From: Proteromonas lacertae
Lineage: Eukaryota > Sar > Bigyra > Opalinata > Proteromonadidae
Assembly (NCBI GenBank): GCA_002245135.1
Contig: NGBS01000296.1
Span: 1-64,000 of the forward strand
Length of the DNA: 64,000 nucleotides
Direction: 5' to 3'
Numbering within the stretch: position 1 is the first letter of the stretch; each line of letters starts with the position of its first letter. Below are positions 47,519 through 58,477 of this stretch, piece by piece. A program made the position numbers and the translations under genes. A model generated the notes under the pieces. That model was given only the letters and a program-made list of their open reading frames with translations. It was not told the DNA's origin and did no database searches.

Positions 47519-49698
47519 ATGCATCGTACATTTTCAGGCAGACCAGGTCTAATTCGTAAAGTCAGTCTTTCACAACAAGTTAGTAGTATGATTTTCAACA
47601 TTATTTCTGTTTGTAGTTGATGACTTTAAAGTATCTGTTCAAAATCATGATAAAGTAATCACTTTGGTGAAAAATGGAGATTTATCTGCATTGATTAATG
47701 GATTAACAAAATTACAAGGTTTTATTCTTCAAAATGCAAAGCCTGATCATGGAATGCTTGATGCATCAATTTTACTTGGGTCAGCTATTGAAAAATTCTG
47801 TCAAGCAAGATATGAGCAAGAGAAAACAAGATATCGTCCAAATGGCACAATTAATGAAGGTATATAAATATATATCTAACATTATTTATGTTTTTTCTAG
47901 AAAAGAACGAAGAGTATGAGAATTGGATTGATAATAGTAATAACTATTGGGCAGAAGAAGTAGATATAAGTGCAGTTTCAGTAAGAAAGCAAAAAGGATT
48001 AAAATCAGATAGTATCGAATCACGTAAAGCTTCCCTTCAAACAGAAAACGCCAATCTCATTCCAATAGACGAAAAGATGGGTTTATTCCAATTAAATCCA
48101 GAAACAACCCCCAAATACCGTAAGAAAATAGTCGTATATGCCTTCCAAACTGATGATCCTTGTACTTTAGAGAAATCTTGGGGTTTAAGTAGTGGTGGTA
48201 AAGGTGATTGGGTAATAGCAGGAGATAAAGGTGATATATATATGTGTAGTGATGAATTATTTATTGCAACATATGAACCAAGCTCAAGTGGTGCTCATCG
48301 ATATCAGAAGAAGGGTTATATTTATGCACAACAAGTGATTCATCGTAACTTTATGGCGAAGACGAAGGATGGTTATCAAGATGGAAATGTATAATTTATA
48401 TATGATTTTATTATTTTGTTAGGCTGGAGATTATCTATTACAAGATCCAAATGGTGAACAATGGACAATGACCAGCGAATTATTCAACGCCACTTATGAA
48501 CCAGAAATTTTAACTAGACATACACGAATGTTGGATGGTATTTTAGAATACAATGAAGAAGACGATAAACAACAACAACAACAACAACAAGATAATGAAT
48601 TAAACAAATCCGTCAATTATTTGAATCATGAAACTATCTCTTACCTTAAACAAAGTGATCAATTATTATTTAATATATTTAAATTTAGTGAAGTTTCTCA
48701 ATACCATCCCTTATCTTCATTAGCATTATATATCTTCCAAAGAAGAGGATTATTGAATGAATATAATATTGATCCAAATACATTTTCATTATTTATTAAT
48801 GAAGTAGAAAGCACTTATCATGATAATCCTTATCATAATAGAATACATGCTGCTGATGTATTACATTCATGTAATTATATTATTAATAATTCTGCATTGA
48901 GAGATAAATTGACTAGTAGTGAGATATTGGCATGTTTGATTGCGGCTTGTGTTCATGATATTGGACATCCTGGTACTAATAATGCATATCAAGTATATAT
49001 ATTTATATATTATTGTTAATATTTAGATTCGTGATCACAATTCATTAGCTCTTTGTTATAATGATAGAAGTGTCTTAGAAAATTTCCACTGTGCAACTGC
49101 ATTCCATATTTTGAGAAAGAAAGATTTCAATATTTTACCAGATACATGTGATAATTACTCATTAATTAGAAATGACATTATAGAAATGGTACTTTCTACT
49201 GATTTAGCTTATCATAAACAATATTTATTAAAGTTTGATGGTTTGATAGATGAAATGACATTATCAAAAACTTCATCCTCTCCAACATCTCCCAATGAAG
49301 CTTTATGTTATAAGAATATCCCTGAAGATAATGATAAGAGATTGCTATTGATGGTAGGAGTAATAAAATCAAGTGATATTGGACATCCCTTCAAGAATTT
49401 AGAATGTCATCAGATATGGTCAAAGTATGTAAATGATGAATTTGCTGCTCAAGCCAAGCAAGAGGAGTTAAGAGGTTTGCCTGTTTCATTTGATGTTGGT
49501 TTGAATAGTATAAAGAGTAAATTCGTTCAATCTCAGATTGGTTTCTTGAAATTCTTAGTTGATCCTTTGTATAGATTATTATTTTTATATTTCTATAGAA
49601 TACAAAAGGTTAATAAACTGTTAGGATGTAATGAAATTGTGAAACAATTAGATTCAAATCTTAATTACTGGATAGACCAACAAAAAGAGTTGGAATGA
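47519..49698 (+). CDS. Class I cyclic-nucleotide phosphodiesterase with two N-terminal GD-type repeats
   Basis: Exons 47519-47582, 47617-47859, 47901-48388, 48423-48992 and 49027-49698 join in frame (introns 34, 41, 34 and 34 bp) into 678 aa. The C-terminal half has the metal-binding HD-type catalytic domain: HNRIHAADVLHS, HDIGHPGTNNAYQIRDHN, YNDRSVLENFHCATAF and SDIGHPFKNLECHQIW, then GLPVSFD and QIGFLKFLVDPLY. It hydrolyses cAMP and/or cGMP; the specificity cannot be read from sequence. Upstream are two similar units, KGDWVIAGDKGDIYMCSDEL and AGDYLLQDPNGEQWTMTSEL, each ending in FxATYEP, probably a small beta domain. No membrane helix or GAF domain is seen. It might counter cyclase signalling, but no cyclase lies in the window. 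Confidence 0.93.
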
Positions 49699-49903
49699 TC
49701 ATGTTAATGTAATTCTTCTTTCTTTTTATGATATTTAATATTATCTAATTCTAAAATTGTTGTGTTTTTATGATGCTATAAAACATAAATAGCAAATTTA
49801 TTAGGTATTGATGAAGGAAATATTTAATACATCAGTGAATAAACCAAAAATGAAATTCTGACATTTCAAATACATTGACATTGTCAGCGTTACGTTGTTG
49901 ATT

Positions 49904-51651
49904 ATGAAAGTTTTATTATTGATTAGTGTGATCAGTCTAGCACTTTCTGCATGTCCTAATTCATGCTCTGGGCACGGAAGCTGTAAGAATAATGTATGTG
50001 AATGTGTTACATTCAACGGTGAACCTCAATATACAGGAAACGACTGCTCATTGTGTATAATTTTATTGATTTATTTTTATAGTGGCATGTCCATCAGGTT
50101 TTAGCTGGATTTCAAGAGATGAAGTAGTAATGCCATATGTAGGAAGATATTCAACAATCTGTTCCAAGACAATTAGATGAAAGTGTAACAGAAGGAGATG
50201 CTGAAGGAACAGAAGAAACTGAAGAACCAACAACAACTCCAGAACCACCAACTCCCTTGCCTGATCCTACATTTAATCAAACAAATGAAATTAATGGTTT
50301 AAATGTTACTCTTCCATTCTCTGTATTTGGTGGAGTTTTGAAATGTAATAAAGATTCAATAAATGTGATTTACTATAATGAAACTGGTTTTACAATGGAT
50401 ATAGCAGGAGTTAATACTAGTGATAGTGAGATAAGTTATGACTGGCCAAATTGTAAAGTTGAGATGAAAAGAAATGATATTTCATTAATGTCTATTGTTA
50501 AATTCCATGAATATTCAGGTGGAGATGTTGTTAGTGATATGTGGATGACTGCTGAATTATTCAACAAATATGAATTTAATACAACTGAATTAAATCTAGC
50601 ATGTATTTATCAAGAGAAAGATCCAGTTGAATTTATTACAGCAGTTGCAGTTACAGATATAAAGGCAGATGAAGTTACTTTAAAATTAGATACTCCATCA
50701 TTACCATCATCCTGTTATGTATTAGCAACAGAAAAGGGAAAAGAAGTAAAATTTGAAGAATCTGATGCATTCCAATTGTTCTATTATGATAAAGGTTATT
50801 ATTACTTTGGTACGAAAACAACAGATAAAGCAACATTTGTAGCTGAAAAAATAAATGAAAAAGGTGGTTTAACATTTAAAGAAGAAAGTGGAATGGTTTC
50901 ATTTGCTAGAAATCTTATTCCTGGATTAGAAGTAACCATTTATTATATACCAATCTCACAAGGATATGTGATAATAGAAAAAAGAATAATTAAATCAATT
51001 GATATAATTACTACTACTTCATCATCATCATCAAGTGGAGAAGGTAGATTATTAGCTGATGATCCAAGTAAAAATACTCAAGAAGTAGTTATAACATTTA
51101 ATGAATTATTACCTGTAAGACCAGGTTATATGTATCAAATTGTTGTAGATACTAATAAAGGTACACATGTAGCTAAAGAATGTAGTGATAATGGTTTATG
51201 TGATAGAACAACAGGTCAATGTCAATGTTTCCCAGGCTTCAGTGGTAGTGCATGTCAAATATTAACCAATTGTCCAAATAATTGCAATAATAATGGAAGA
51301 TGTGTTCCATATAGCAAAGTATTAAATAGAGAAATTAAAAATGGTATTGCTGGAATATATAAAACTAGTGAAAGTGATTTACTTTATGGTTGTTTATGTG
51401 ATCCAGGTCATAGAGGTGTTGATTGCTCATTAACAGAATGTCCATCAAGTGAAGATCCACAAGGAGCAACTAATGTATGGACTAAAGAAAAAGATACAGT
51501 AGCTTCTGATCCCTATCGTCATCCAGTTGATGCATATGAACATAGAGACTGTAGTGGTCGTGGTATTTGCAACTATGATACTGGTTCATGTACTTGTTTT
51601 GATGGATTTAAAGGAACAGCTTGTGAAGAAATGTCACTGTCTACTATGTAA
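49904..51651 (+). CDS. Secreted EGF-like cysteine-rich protein
   Basis: A signal peptide ([19 protein letters not shown]) is followed at once by an EGF-like unit ([18 protein letters not shown]). A 28-bp intron (50055-50082) joins it to [12 protein letters not shown] second break at 50124-50142 is best explained by a 16-19-bp mini-intron (19 bp GTAGTAATGCCATATGTAG) or an indel; removal restores [16 protein letters not shown] and a Thr/Pro-rich linker. About 300 residues of beta-rich sequence follow, then three more EGF units ([47 protein letters not shown]). There is no transmembrane helix or lipid signal at the C-terminus, so it is probably secreted or held by partners. A role in adhesion or the extracellular coat is inference. 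Confidence 0.8.
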
Positions 51652-51774
51652 TATCTATATTATTATTATTATACTTATCATTATTTTTAAGTATATATTG
51701 TCTTTCGTTCAATAATAAAAACAAAATTTCAAAATAGAAACACAAATCATTTGCTTGAAATTCTATTATAAAAA

Positions 51775-52614
51775 ATGTCAGAAATTGTGGGTTTCGATTT
51801 AGGTGGATCAAAATTGTTAATGTATTCTAACTATAATGGTGTTGTTAAAGAAGAATCTAAACCAACAGGACCAGATTATACACATGAGCAATTTAGAAGT
51901 GATTGTCAAGGTTTTATTGATTCTTTATCATTTAAACCAAAATCAATTGGAGTGGCTATTCCAGGATTAGTAACAGATGAAAAGCATGTTGTTATGTCAG
52001 GAGTTATTCCTGGTCTTGCTGGATTTGAAGCAGATACTCTTCTAAAGGATAAATCCAGTCCAGTTTATTTCATTAATGATATAAAAGCTGCTACACTCTA
52101 CGAATCAACAAAATGCCCTAAAGAGTCAACTGTGTTAGTAGTGATTATTGGCACAGGTATGGCAGCTGGAGTTATACAAAATGGTGTTATGCTTAATGGC
52201 AGTGCTGGTTTTGCAGGAGAGATTGGTTTTATGCCAATACAGACTGAAACAGGTATTGAACATTTACAATATTTATGTGGAGGAGGTAAAATATTATCAG
52301 ATGCAAAAGTGGATGGAGAAACATTCCATAAATTACTTCAAAATAAAGATGAAAATGCAATTTCAATATTAAACAAAGCAGCAAGTTATTTTGGTTTAGG
52401 TTTAACTACTTTATTAAATTTATATAATCCAAATTATGTTATACTAGGTGGATCAACTGTTACTTATCCAGGTTATTTAGATAAAGCATATGAAGTAGCA
52501 AAAAAATACACTTTAAAACCATGTTATGAGAATGTCAAATTCTCATCACCAGATGATAATAAACATGAAGTGATATTTGGAGCAATTGAATTTGCTAAGA
52601 TTCATTCGAATTAA
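51775..52614 (+). CDS. ROK-family sugar kinase (glucokinase-like)
   Basis: An intronless 279-aa protein of bacterial type. The N-terminal ATP phosphate loop is VGFDLGGSKLLMY, the substrate loop is SIGVAIPGLV, then YFINDIKAAT with the catalytic Asp, IIGTGMAAGVI and AGFAGEIGFMPI. ROK kinases phosphorylate glucose, N-acetylmannosamine or related hexoses in the cytosol. The usual His after GEIG and the CxCGxxGC zinc cluster are missing: the sequence has GEIGFMPI and LQYLCGGGKI. Zinc-free ROK members exist, so activity is still plausible, but the substrate cannot be assigned. The lack of introns, in a window where most genes have them, fits an old transfer from bacteria; single-exon neighbours mean this is weak evidence. 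Confidence 0.88.
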   Translation: MSEIVGFDLGGSKLLMYSNYNGVVKEESKPTGPDYTHEQFRSDCQGFIDSLSFKPKSIGVAIPGLVTDEKHVVMSGVIPGLAGFEADTLLKDKSSPVYFINDIKAATLYESTKCPKESTVLVVIIGTGMAAGVIQNGVMLNGSAGFAGEIGFMPIQTETGIEHLQYLCGGGKILSDAKVDGETFHKLLQNKDENAISILNKAASYFGLGLTTLLNLYNPNYVILGGSTVTYPGYLDKAYEVAKKYTLKPCYENVKFSSPDDNKHEVIFGAIEFAKIHSN

Positions 52615-52714
52615 ATACACGCATAAACATAAATTAAAAATAATTATAGATTTATGTAATTATTCATCTTTTATATTCATTATTGATTGTAATTACATTT
52701 TTTTTCATCATTAT

Positions 52715-53360
52715 TTAGAAATATTTAGTAGATCTATCAAGAGGACGATGTTTACGATATTCTCTGATAAATTTATACTTCCAATCATGCCATATCACTT
52801 TCTGGAAATGGCAATATATCCAAGCACTTACTAATCCACCAATATGAACAGCATGATCAATCATATCGATAGGAAACAAGTATCCTAATGATTCAACTGT
52901 AGATACTCCATACAAACACTGTTCTATTATTAAATATAAATATATGTAAGTATACTAGCTGAAAAATCGAAAAATGGGAAAAAGATAAAAGTGAATCTAC
53001 TATTTGGATATTGTATCATTAATAACCCTAATAAAGCCATAACACCACCACTAGCACCTAAGCTTGGTAATATTGGCTTTACCATAAACTAATAATAATA
53101 TTGTAACAAATATACAGGTAATTTAGTTCTAATTAATTTCATAAAATGACCGATCAATCCACTGACAGCACAACTGGAGATATAAAAAGCAGTTAATTGT
53201 TCTTTTCCCATTCTAGGGTAAAAAAACAAAGAAAAAAATTAAAGAAAAAAAGAAATATTCATATAAAAAATGATATTGTTAGACTATGAGCAGATGTAAT
53301 TAACACTAACATATTACAAGCAATATGCCAAAACTCAAAATGAGAAAATGAAGCAATCTA

Positions 53361-53392
<32 letters not shown>

Positions 53393-53872
53393 TATACAAG
53401 CATTGCTATTGGTGGATTTATTGTTGGACAATATGTACAATATTTAAGTGGGAAAAAGAAACAATTCTTTATGAAGACGAGTAAATTAATTCCTACTAAT
53501 GGTACTGCTACACGGGTACCATCTGATAAAGAATGCCAAAATCTTACAAATGCTGATTTTGCATTTTGACTTTGATATCTGTGATAATCTTCTTCAGTTG
53601 ATGAGCTATATAACATTTCAATATTTAGATAATATATACAATGTGAATTTCTTCCTAAAGAAATTACGAATATATCTGTATCTCTCTTCTTGATAAATCA
53701 TTGCTCCAATAAAACTTGCACCACACACAAAACCAGTGAATAGCACAGGTTTGACAAAATCACGGTATGCTTCTAGTTTAACATAGTTGTATTCGTTATC
53801 AGATGAAAACAAACGCTTCTTAAGACTTCTATTTGCTAAATTTAGTGTTTTTCTGGATTTTAAACTAACCAT
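52715..53872 (-). CDS. PARL-type mitochondrial rhomboid protease
   Basis: Starting at 53872, exons are split by introns at 53606-53639, 53358-53397, about 53213-53284 (borders uncertain), 53089-53115 and 52924-52955. The N-terminus (NLANRSLKKRLFSSDN) looks like a mitochondrial presequence with an Arg-x-Phe-Ser cleavage site. Then come FVKPVLFTGFVCGASFIGA, the first helix of PARL proteins, FWHSLSDGTRVAVPLVGINL, SFSHFEFWHIACNML, the catalytic serine in PSLGASGGVMALLG, and the catalytic histidine in DHAVHIGGLVSAWIY, ending with the PARL-like basic tail (VIWHDWKYKFIREYRKHRP). It should cleave membrane proteins in the inner mitochondrial membrane. It is divergent from the RdRP gene (88 bp between start codons). 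Confidence 0.85.
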
Positions 53873-53960
53873 ATTATTTATTATAACACATACATGCTTC
53901 TAGATTGTGAAAACATGGAAGAATTTAATTTCAAAAATTTATGAAACGAATAATTTTTTA

Positions 53961-56479
53961 ATGATGCTAAAACTGCCTGATTTATCACCTGAAACAGAGA
54001 GATTAATGGGAGAAATAGATGATGAAGAGTTATTTGAACTCTCTCAACTGGATAGCAGATTGAATGATATGTCCTTTGACGAAATTCCAGACTATAACAC
54101 TACAACTTCAAATAATTCAAAATATTATCCTGTAAATGATATTGATATATTATATAATTAGAATATTATGAAAAATGTAAGTAATAAATTACAATCCTTA
54201 TCCTTTACTTCTCGTTGGTTTGCTTATATTATATGTAATAACAACTTTTCAACAATAACAGATTCACAAATAAATAAAGGTTATTTGGATGAATTAACTT
54301 CATGTTATATAAAAAGCGACAATGATAAAATGTACAATCTCGAATATTCTATTACAATCAAACCTGATAATCAAATTATATATAACGTATATTTATAGAG
54401 TGTATATTAAATAGTTGCCATCTAAAACAATGAGATTTAGAAGAGCTTTTCTAAAATATTCATCAGAAAGATTCATTTCAATAAAAATATCAGAAAATGC
54501 AAAATCATTTATGAATAATCCACTGTATATATGTGGAATGAAATATGAATTTTTACATTTAAAAGATGACCATTATTATTTCTTTGCAACTGAAGGAACA
54601 AATATTCATCCAATATCTATAGAAGAAGTTAGAAAATGGCATATTCCAGATTGTATGTTCAATAACAATCAATCGATATATAAGAGAACTGCAAGATTTG
54701 ATTTAATGTTTAGTAGTATGATTCCTACAATAAAGATTAATTTAAATGATTTAGAAATTGAGGAAGATATTTATAATGAATATAGTAGTATATATAAATA
54801 TATATTTGTTAATTTATAAATTATTATAAATAGAAAATATGAGTGATGGTGCATCTTCCATAAGTATAAATTTAATGATAAAAGTAATGAAAAAGTATTA
54901 TGAAATAAAGAAAGATGAAAAATTAACAAATAATGACATTTGGAGTGGTTTTCAAGGAAGAATTGGTGGATATAAAGGTGTTTGGTATATTAATCCAACA
55001 TTGGAAGATAATACTATAAAAGTAAGACCTTCAATGAAAAAAATTGATTATGATGAAAGTGATGAATATCAAAATACAATTGAAGTATTGAATTATAGTT
55101 ATGAAGGAAGTATAGGAAAATTAAATTCACAATTTATATTGTGTTTGATAGGTAATTCAATACCAAACTTTATCTTTATGCGACTGTATGAAGAGAATGT
55201 AAGGATATATAATAGTTTAAATACAAAAGAGAATATTAAGAGATATTTAAGTAATCATCGATTAGATGAAGAAGAAAGTATATTATATGAATTGTGTAAA
55301 ACAAAATATTTATATAAAGATGTATATACTGAATCTTTAATCCATAAACTTCAAAAGAAAGTGTTAAATAACATAAAATCATTTCATTTAATAGATACAG
55401 AGAGTAGAAGATTAATGGTTATACCTGATCCATTAGGTTTCTTAAATGAAAATGAAGTATTTATAAATTCTTCAATTGGTTATTCTGATAAGGATATAGT
55501 TTATACCAAGGTATGGAAAGGTTATGCTTTAGTTGGTAGAAATCCATGTTATAAAGCAAGTGATATACAAAAAGTCAAATGTGTAGATGTGGAAATATAT
55601 AGAAAATATTATAAGAATATTGTATTAGTTTCAACAAAAGGAAATAACTCAATTCTTGATTTATTGTCAGGTGGTGATTATGATGGAGATCATATTTGGA
55701 TTAGTCAAAATCCATTATTTGTATCCTATTATAAAGAGTATAAATCTACAAATATGATTGGAATAAGTGAGTATATTAGAAAAGGAAATGCAAAGAATAT
55801 TAATGAAGTATATAATGAATGGAGTAATGGAATATATGAGATTGGTAAATTAAGTAATTATCATGAAGCATTGAGTGATAAATATGGTGTTAATTGTTAT
55901 AAAAGTGAATTATTAAGTGAATTGATATCTGTATGTTTAGATAATAAAAAGAATGGTAAAATAGTCGTTATTCCAAAAGATATAAACAACAGAACAATAT
56001 TATTTCCTCATTATAGAAGTGAAACCAATAATCGACATTCTGATAGTGTATTAGGTGAAATGTATGATAAATCGTGTAATATACCAAATTTAATAACTGA
56101 TAATAATGTGGATTATTTGAATAGAGAAAATTATATGGAAGTAAAAGAATTGTATGAAAAACAGAAAATGACTAGTTTAAATGAATATTATGATGATATT
56201 AAAGAGTATAATAGAAAGTTACATAATCATATAATGAATTCAAATAATCGTATTGTTTTTTATTTATATCTAAATAGTTGAATATATAATAAATGAAAAG
56301 AGAATAGTACAAAAGAGTCATATGAATGTAAAGAATGCAATAGGGTATTATTTAAGTAGTTATAAACTTGGTAATGATAAGAATAGACATCCCTTATATG
56401 TATGTTATGTATTATATCGTTTATAGAGGAACAATTAAAGCTAATTATAAAAGATTTGTTAAAAATTGTAAAAAAATAA
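53961..56479 (+). CDS. RNA-dependent RNA polymerase of the RNAi (RDR/QDE-1) type
   Basis: Exons 53961-54131, 54162-54386, 54415-54787, 54834-56249, 56278-56399 and 56429-56479 join in frame (introns 30, 28, 46, 28 and 29 bp) into 785 aa. The last two junctions are my best fit. RDR marks in order are SKTMRFRRAFLKYS, SDGASSISINLM, the PDPLGFLNENEVFIN region, KGYALVGRNPCYKASDIQKV, and the catalytic loop LSGGDYDGDHIWIS, whose three Asp coordinate magnesium. These enzymes copy single-stranded RNA into dsRNA to feed Dicer. It is shorter than most RDRs (about 1000-1200 aa), mainly at the N-terminus. The first in-frame ATG pair is used as start; no upstream exon was found before the PARL gene. Confidence 0.88.
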
Positions 56480-56800
56480 TATATAATTATGTATATTGGT
56501 AAAAGTAGTATCATATGAAATTATGATTGTTCTGAACTCACTTTCTGGTAATTCTGATAATTCATCAATTTAAACAATAATAAGTTAATAAAACGATGAT
56601 TTTCTATGTGAGTATATATAAACATCATTTATTATTCATATATAAGACTTCTATGATATGAAATAATAAAAATGATAATATCATATTCAAAAAATTTAGT
56701 CGTTTTTTCTCCAAACGTCATTTTCATTTTTTGAAACATATACTGCTCTAATTACTATTGTAATTGTATGAAAAGATGAAGAAATCTTTTTATAATGTAA

Positions 56801-56950
56801 AGAAAAGGAGGAGAGAGTTTGATAAAATTCCAAATATCGTTTACTGGAGTTTATTATCAAGTAATTGACGTATTAGGCTTATCGAGAAAGAAGAATCAAG
56901 TTGTTCTTAAGGATGTAACTTATCACTTCAAGCCTGGTTATCTATATTAA
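56801..56950 (+). pseudogene. Fragment of an ABCG/PDR-type ABC transporter
   Basis: The 672-bp gap between the RdRP and the PARL pseudogene holds one readable relic. It encodes ESLIKFQISFTGVYYQVIDV and then KKNQVVLKDVTYHFKPGYL before a TAA at 56948. This is the stretch just before the Walker A motif of ABCG half-transporters (coupling-strand sequence ending in a PG turn). The P-loop that should follow within ten residues is absent, there is no start codon in frame, and no other part of the gene is nearby. It is a truncated relic. The rest of the gap shows no gene. Confidence 0.5.
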
Positions 56951-57050
56951 AGAGTGAAATAATTTGACTGTGAAAGAAACATACCACTTTACAGTTCATT
57001 ATTTGAATGGTAAAGGTAATCTATCTAGAAAAAAGCCATTACAGATTAAA

Positions 57051-57100
57051 ATCTGATTTTATGGTTTTATGCTTATGCTTGTGCATGTCTAAAATCAGAT
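57051..57100. repeat. 11-bp perfect inverted repeat (hairpin)
   Basis: ATCTGATTTTA at 57051-57061 is matched by TAAAATCAGAT at 57090-57100 with a 28-base loop. It lies in the gap downstream of the RdRP and ABCG fragment, 52 bp beyond the end of the PARL pseudogene. It may be a chance hairpin in AT-rich DNA, a transcription end signal for the converging genes, or a relic of a mobile element. No U-run or element genes accompany it. Confidence 0.4.
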
Positions 57101-57151
57101 ATTTGGATAAGTAAGATGAATTATGATATATTGTTATGATTACTTTCATTT

Positions 57152-58191
57152 CTATTTATCTTTTATATCATTTTCTAATTCATCTTTTATATCTTCTTCT
57201 ATTGGACGATATTTATGATATATCTTTATAAGATTACATCTCCAATCATCCCAAATTATATATTGATAATGATAGTATAACCAACCAGTGATTAATCCTC
57301 CAAGATTAAGAGTAGTGTCTGCCACATCTGCAGGAGTAAAATATATGACAGAGTATAAACCAAACATTAATATTAACAGATATTCTATTAGAATATAACA
57401 ATAACATTTTGTAAATATACTGTAGAATTTATCACCATCCTCATAAAAACTATGGAAGAACGAAAAACCAAATAATGCAAATACACCACCAGCAGCTCCA
57501 AAACTTGAACTAATTTCAAAAAGTGACTTATTAATCCACTAACTGTACAACCAGAAATATAAAATGCTGTTAATTCTTCTTTCTCAAAATCTTTATTATG
57601 CTATAATAGAAATAAAGAATAAGGATATACACTCAACAATGGAAAATACAAAATTAAGATAATCATGTTAAATGCAATATCCTACAAATTAAAGTGTGAA
57701 AATGACGAAATCTAATAAATATGTCAAATACAAATTTACATACTAACATTCCTATTATAGGACTTTTAGTAGGATATTATTTACCATACTTTAATGGAGT
57801 AAAGTAACGATTCTTGATAAACACAAGTAAATTAATACCTAAAAATGGTATTGTTATTCGAAGTCCATTAGATAAACAATGCCAAAATTTTACAAATATT
57901 GATTTTGAATTTTTACTTTTATATTTATCATTTATATATTTCATCATATATTATATACGATAATCCCTTTTCTTTGGAATATTTTTCAATATGTCTATAT
58001 TTCTCTTCTTTGTATATCACTGCTCCAATAAAACTCACACTACATACAGTTCCTGTAAATACTACAGGTTTTACAAAATCACGATATATCTCTAGCTTTA
58101 CATGTTCAGGGTTGTTAAATGAGGAAAATAAACGTCTTTTCATTTTAATATTCCCAATATTCATTATTTTTTTGCATTTTATACTATTCAT
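57152..58191 (-). pseudogene. Dead PARL-type rhomboid duplicate
   Basis: The start MNSIKCKKIMNIGNIKMKRR leads into RLFSSFNNPEHVKLEIYRDF and FVKPVVFTGTVCSVSFIGAV, closely parallel to the intact PARL gene at 52715-53872, and the intron pattern is similar. It is broken: an in-frame TAA at 57777-57779 (LKYGK then stop) and a TAG at 57682-57684 replacing the Trp of FWHIACNM. The catalytic serine is alanine (SSFGAAGGVFALFG against PSLGASGGVMALLG). The catalytic histidine is asparagine (TTLNLGGLITGWLY against AVHIGGLVSAWIY). The C-terminal tail is still readable. It is a decayed duplicate; loss of both catalytic residues might have come first, as in an inactive iRhom-like stage. Confidence 0.85.
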
Positions 58192-58477
58192 ATTATTTTC
58201 ATTAAATATACATCTTTATAGGATGAGAAAACATTGATTAATGAAATGATGAAACGGATAAATATTTTTAAATAATAAAACTCCTTATTCATGAGATGAA
58301 AGTGAGATAATAGTATATAAAACTAATAAATAAAGATAATGTGTAATGTTGCACTGATTTATAGATGAAATGAAATTAATATTGATAAATTTTGTAAGGC
58401 TATAAGAAGGATAGAAGAAAATACAATATTAAGTTGAGATTGTGATATAACCAAATAAAAAACAAGGATAAATAAAT

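Noticed and set aside
56521-56580. Small exon on the minus strand (IDELSELPESEF)
   Set aside because: It is about 20 codons long with no start, no clear splice partner and no match to neighbours.
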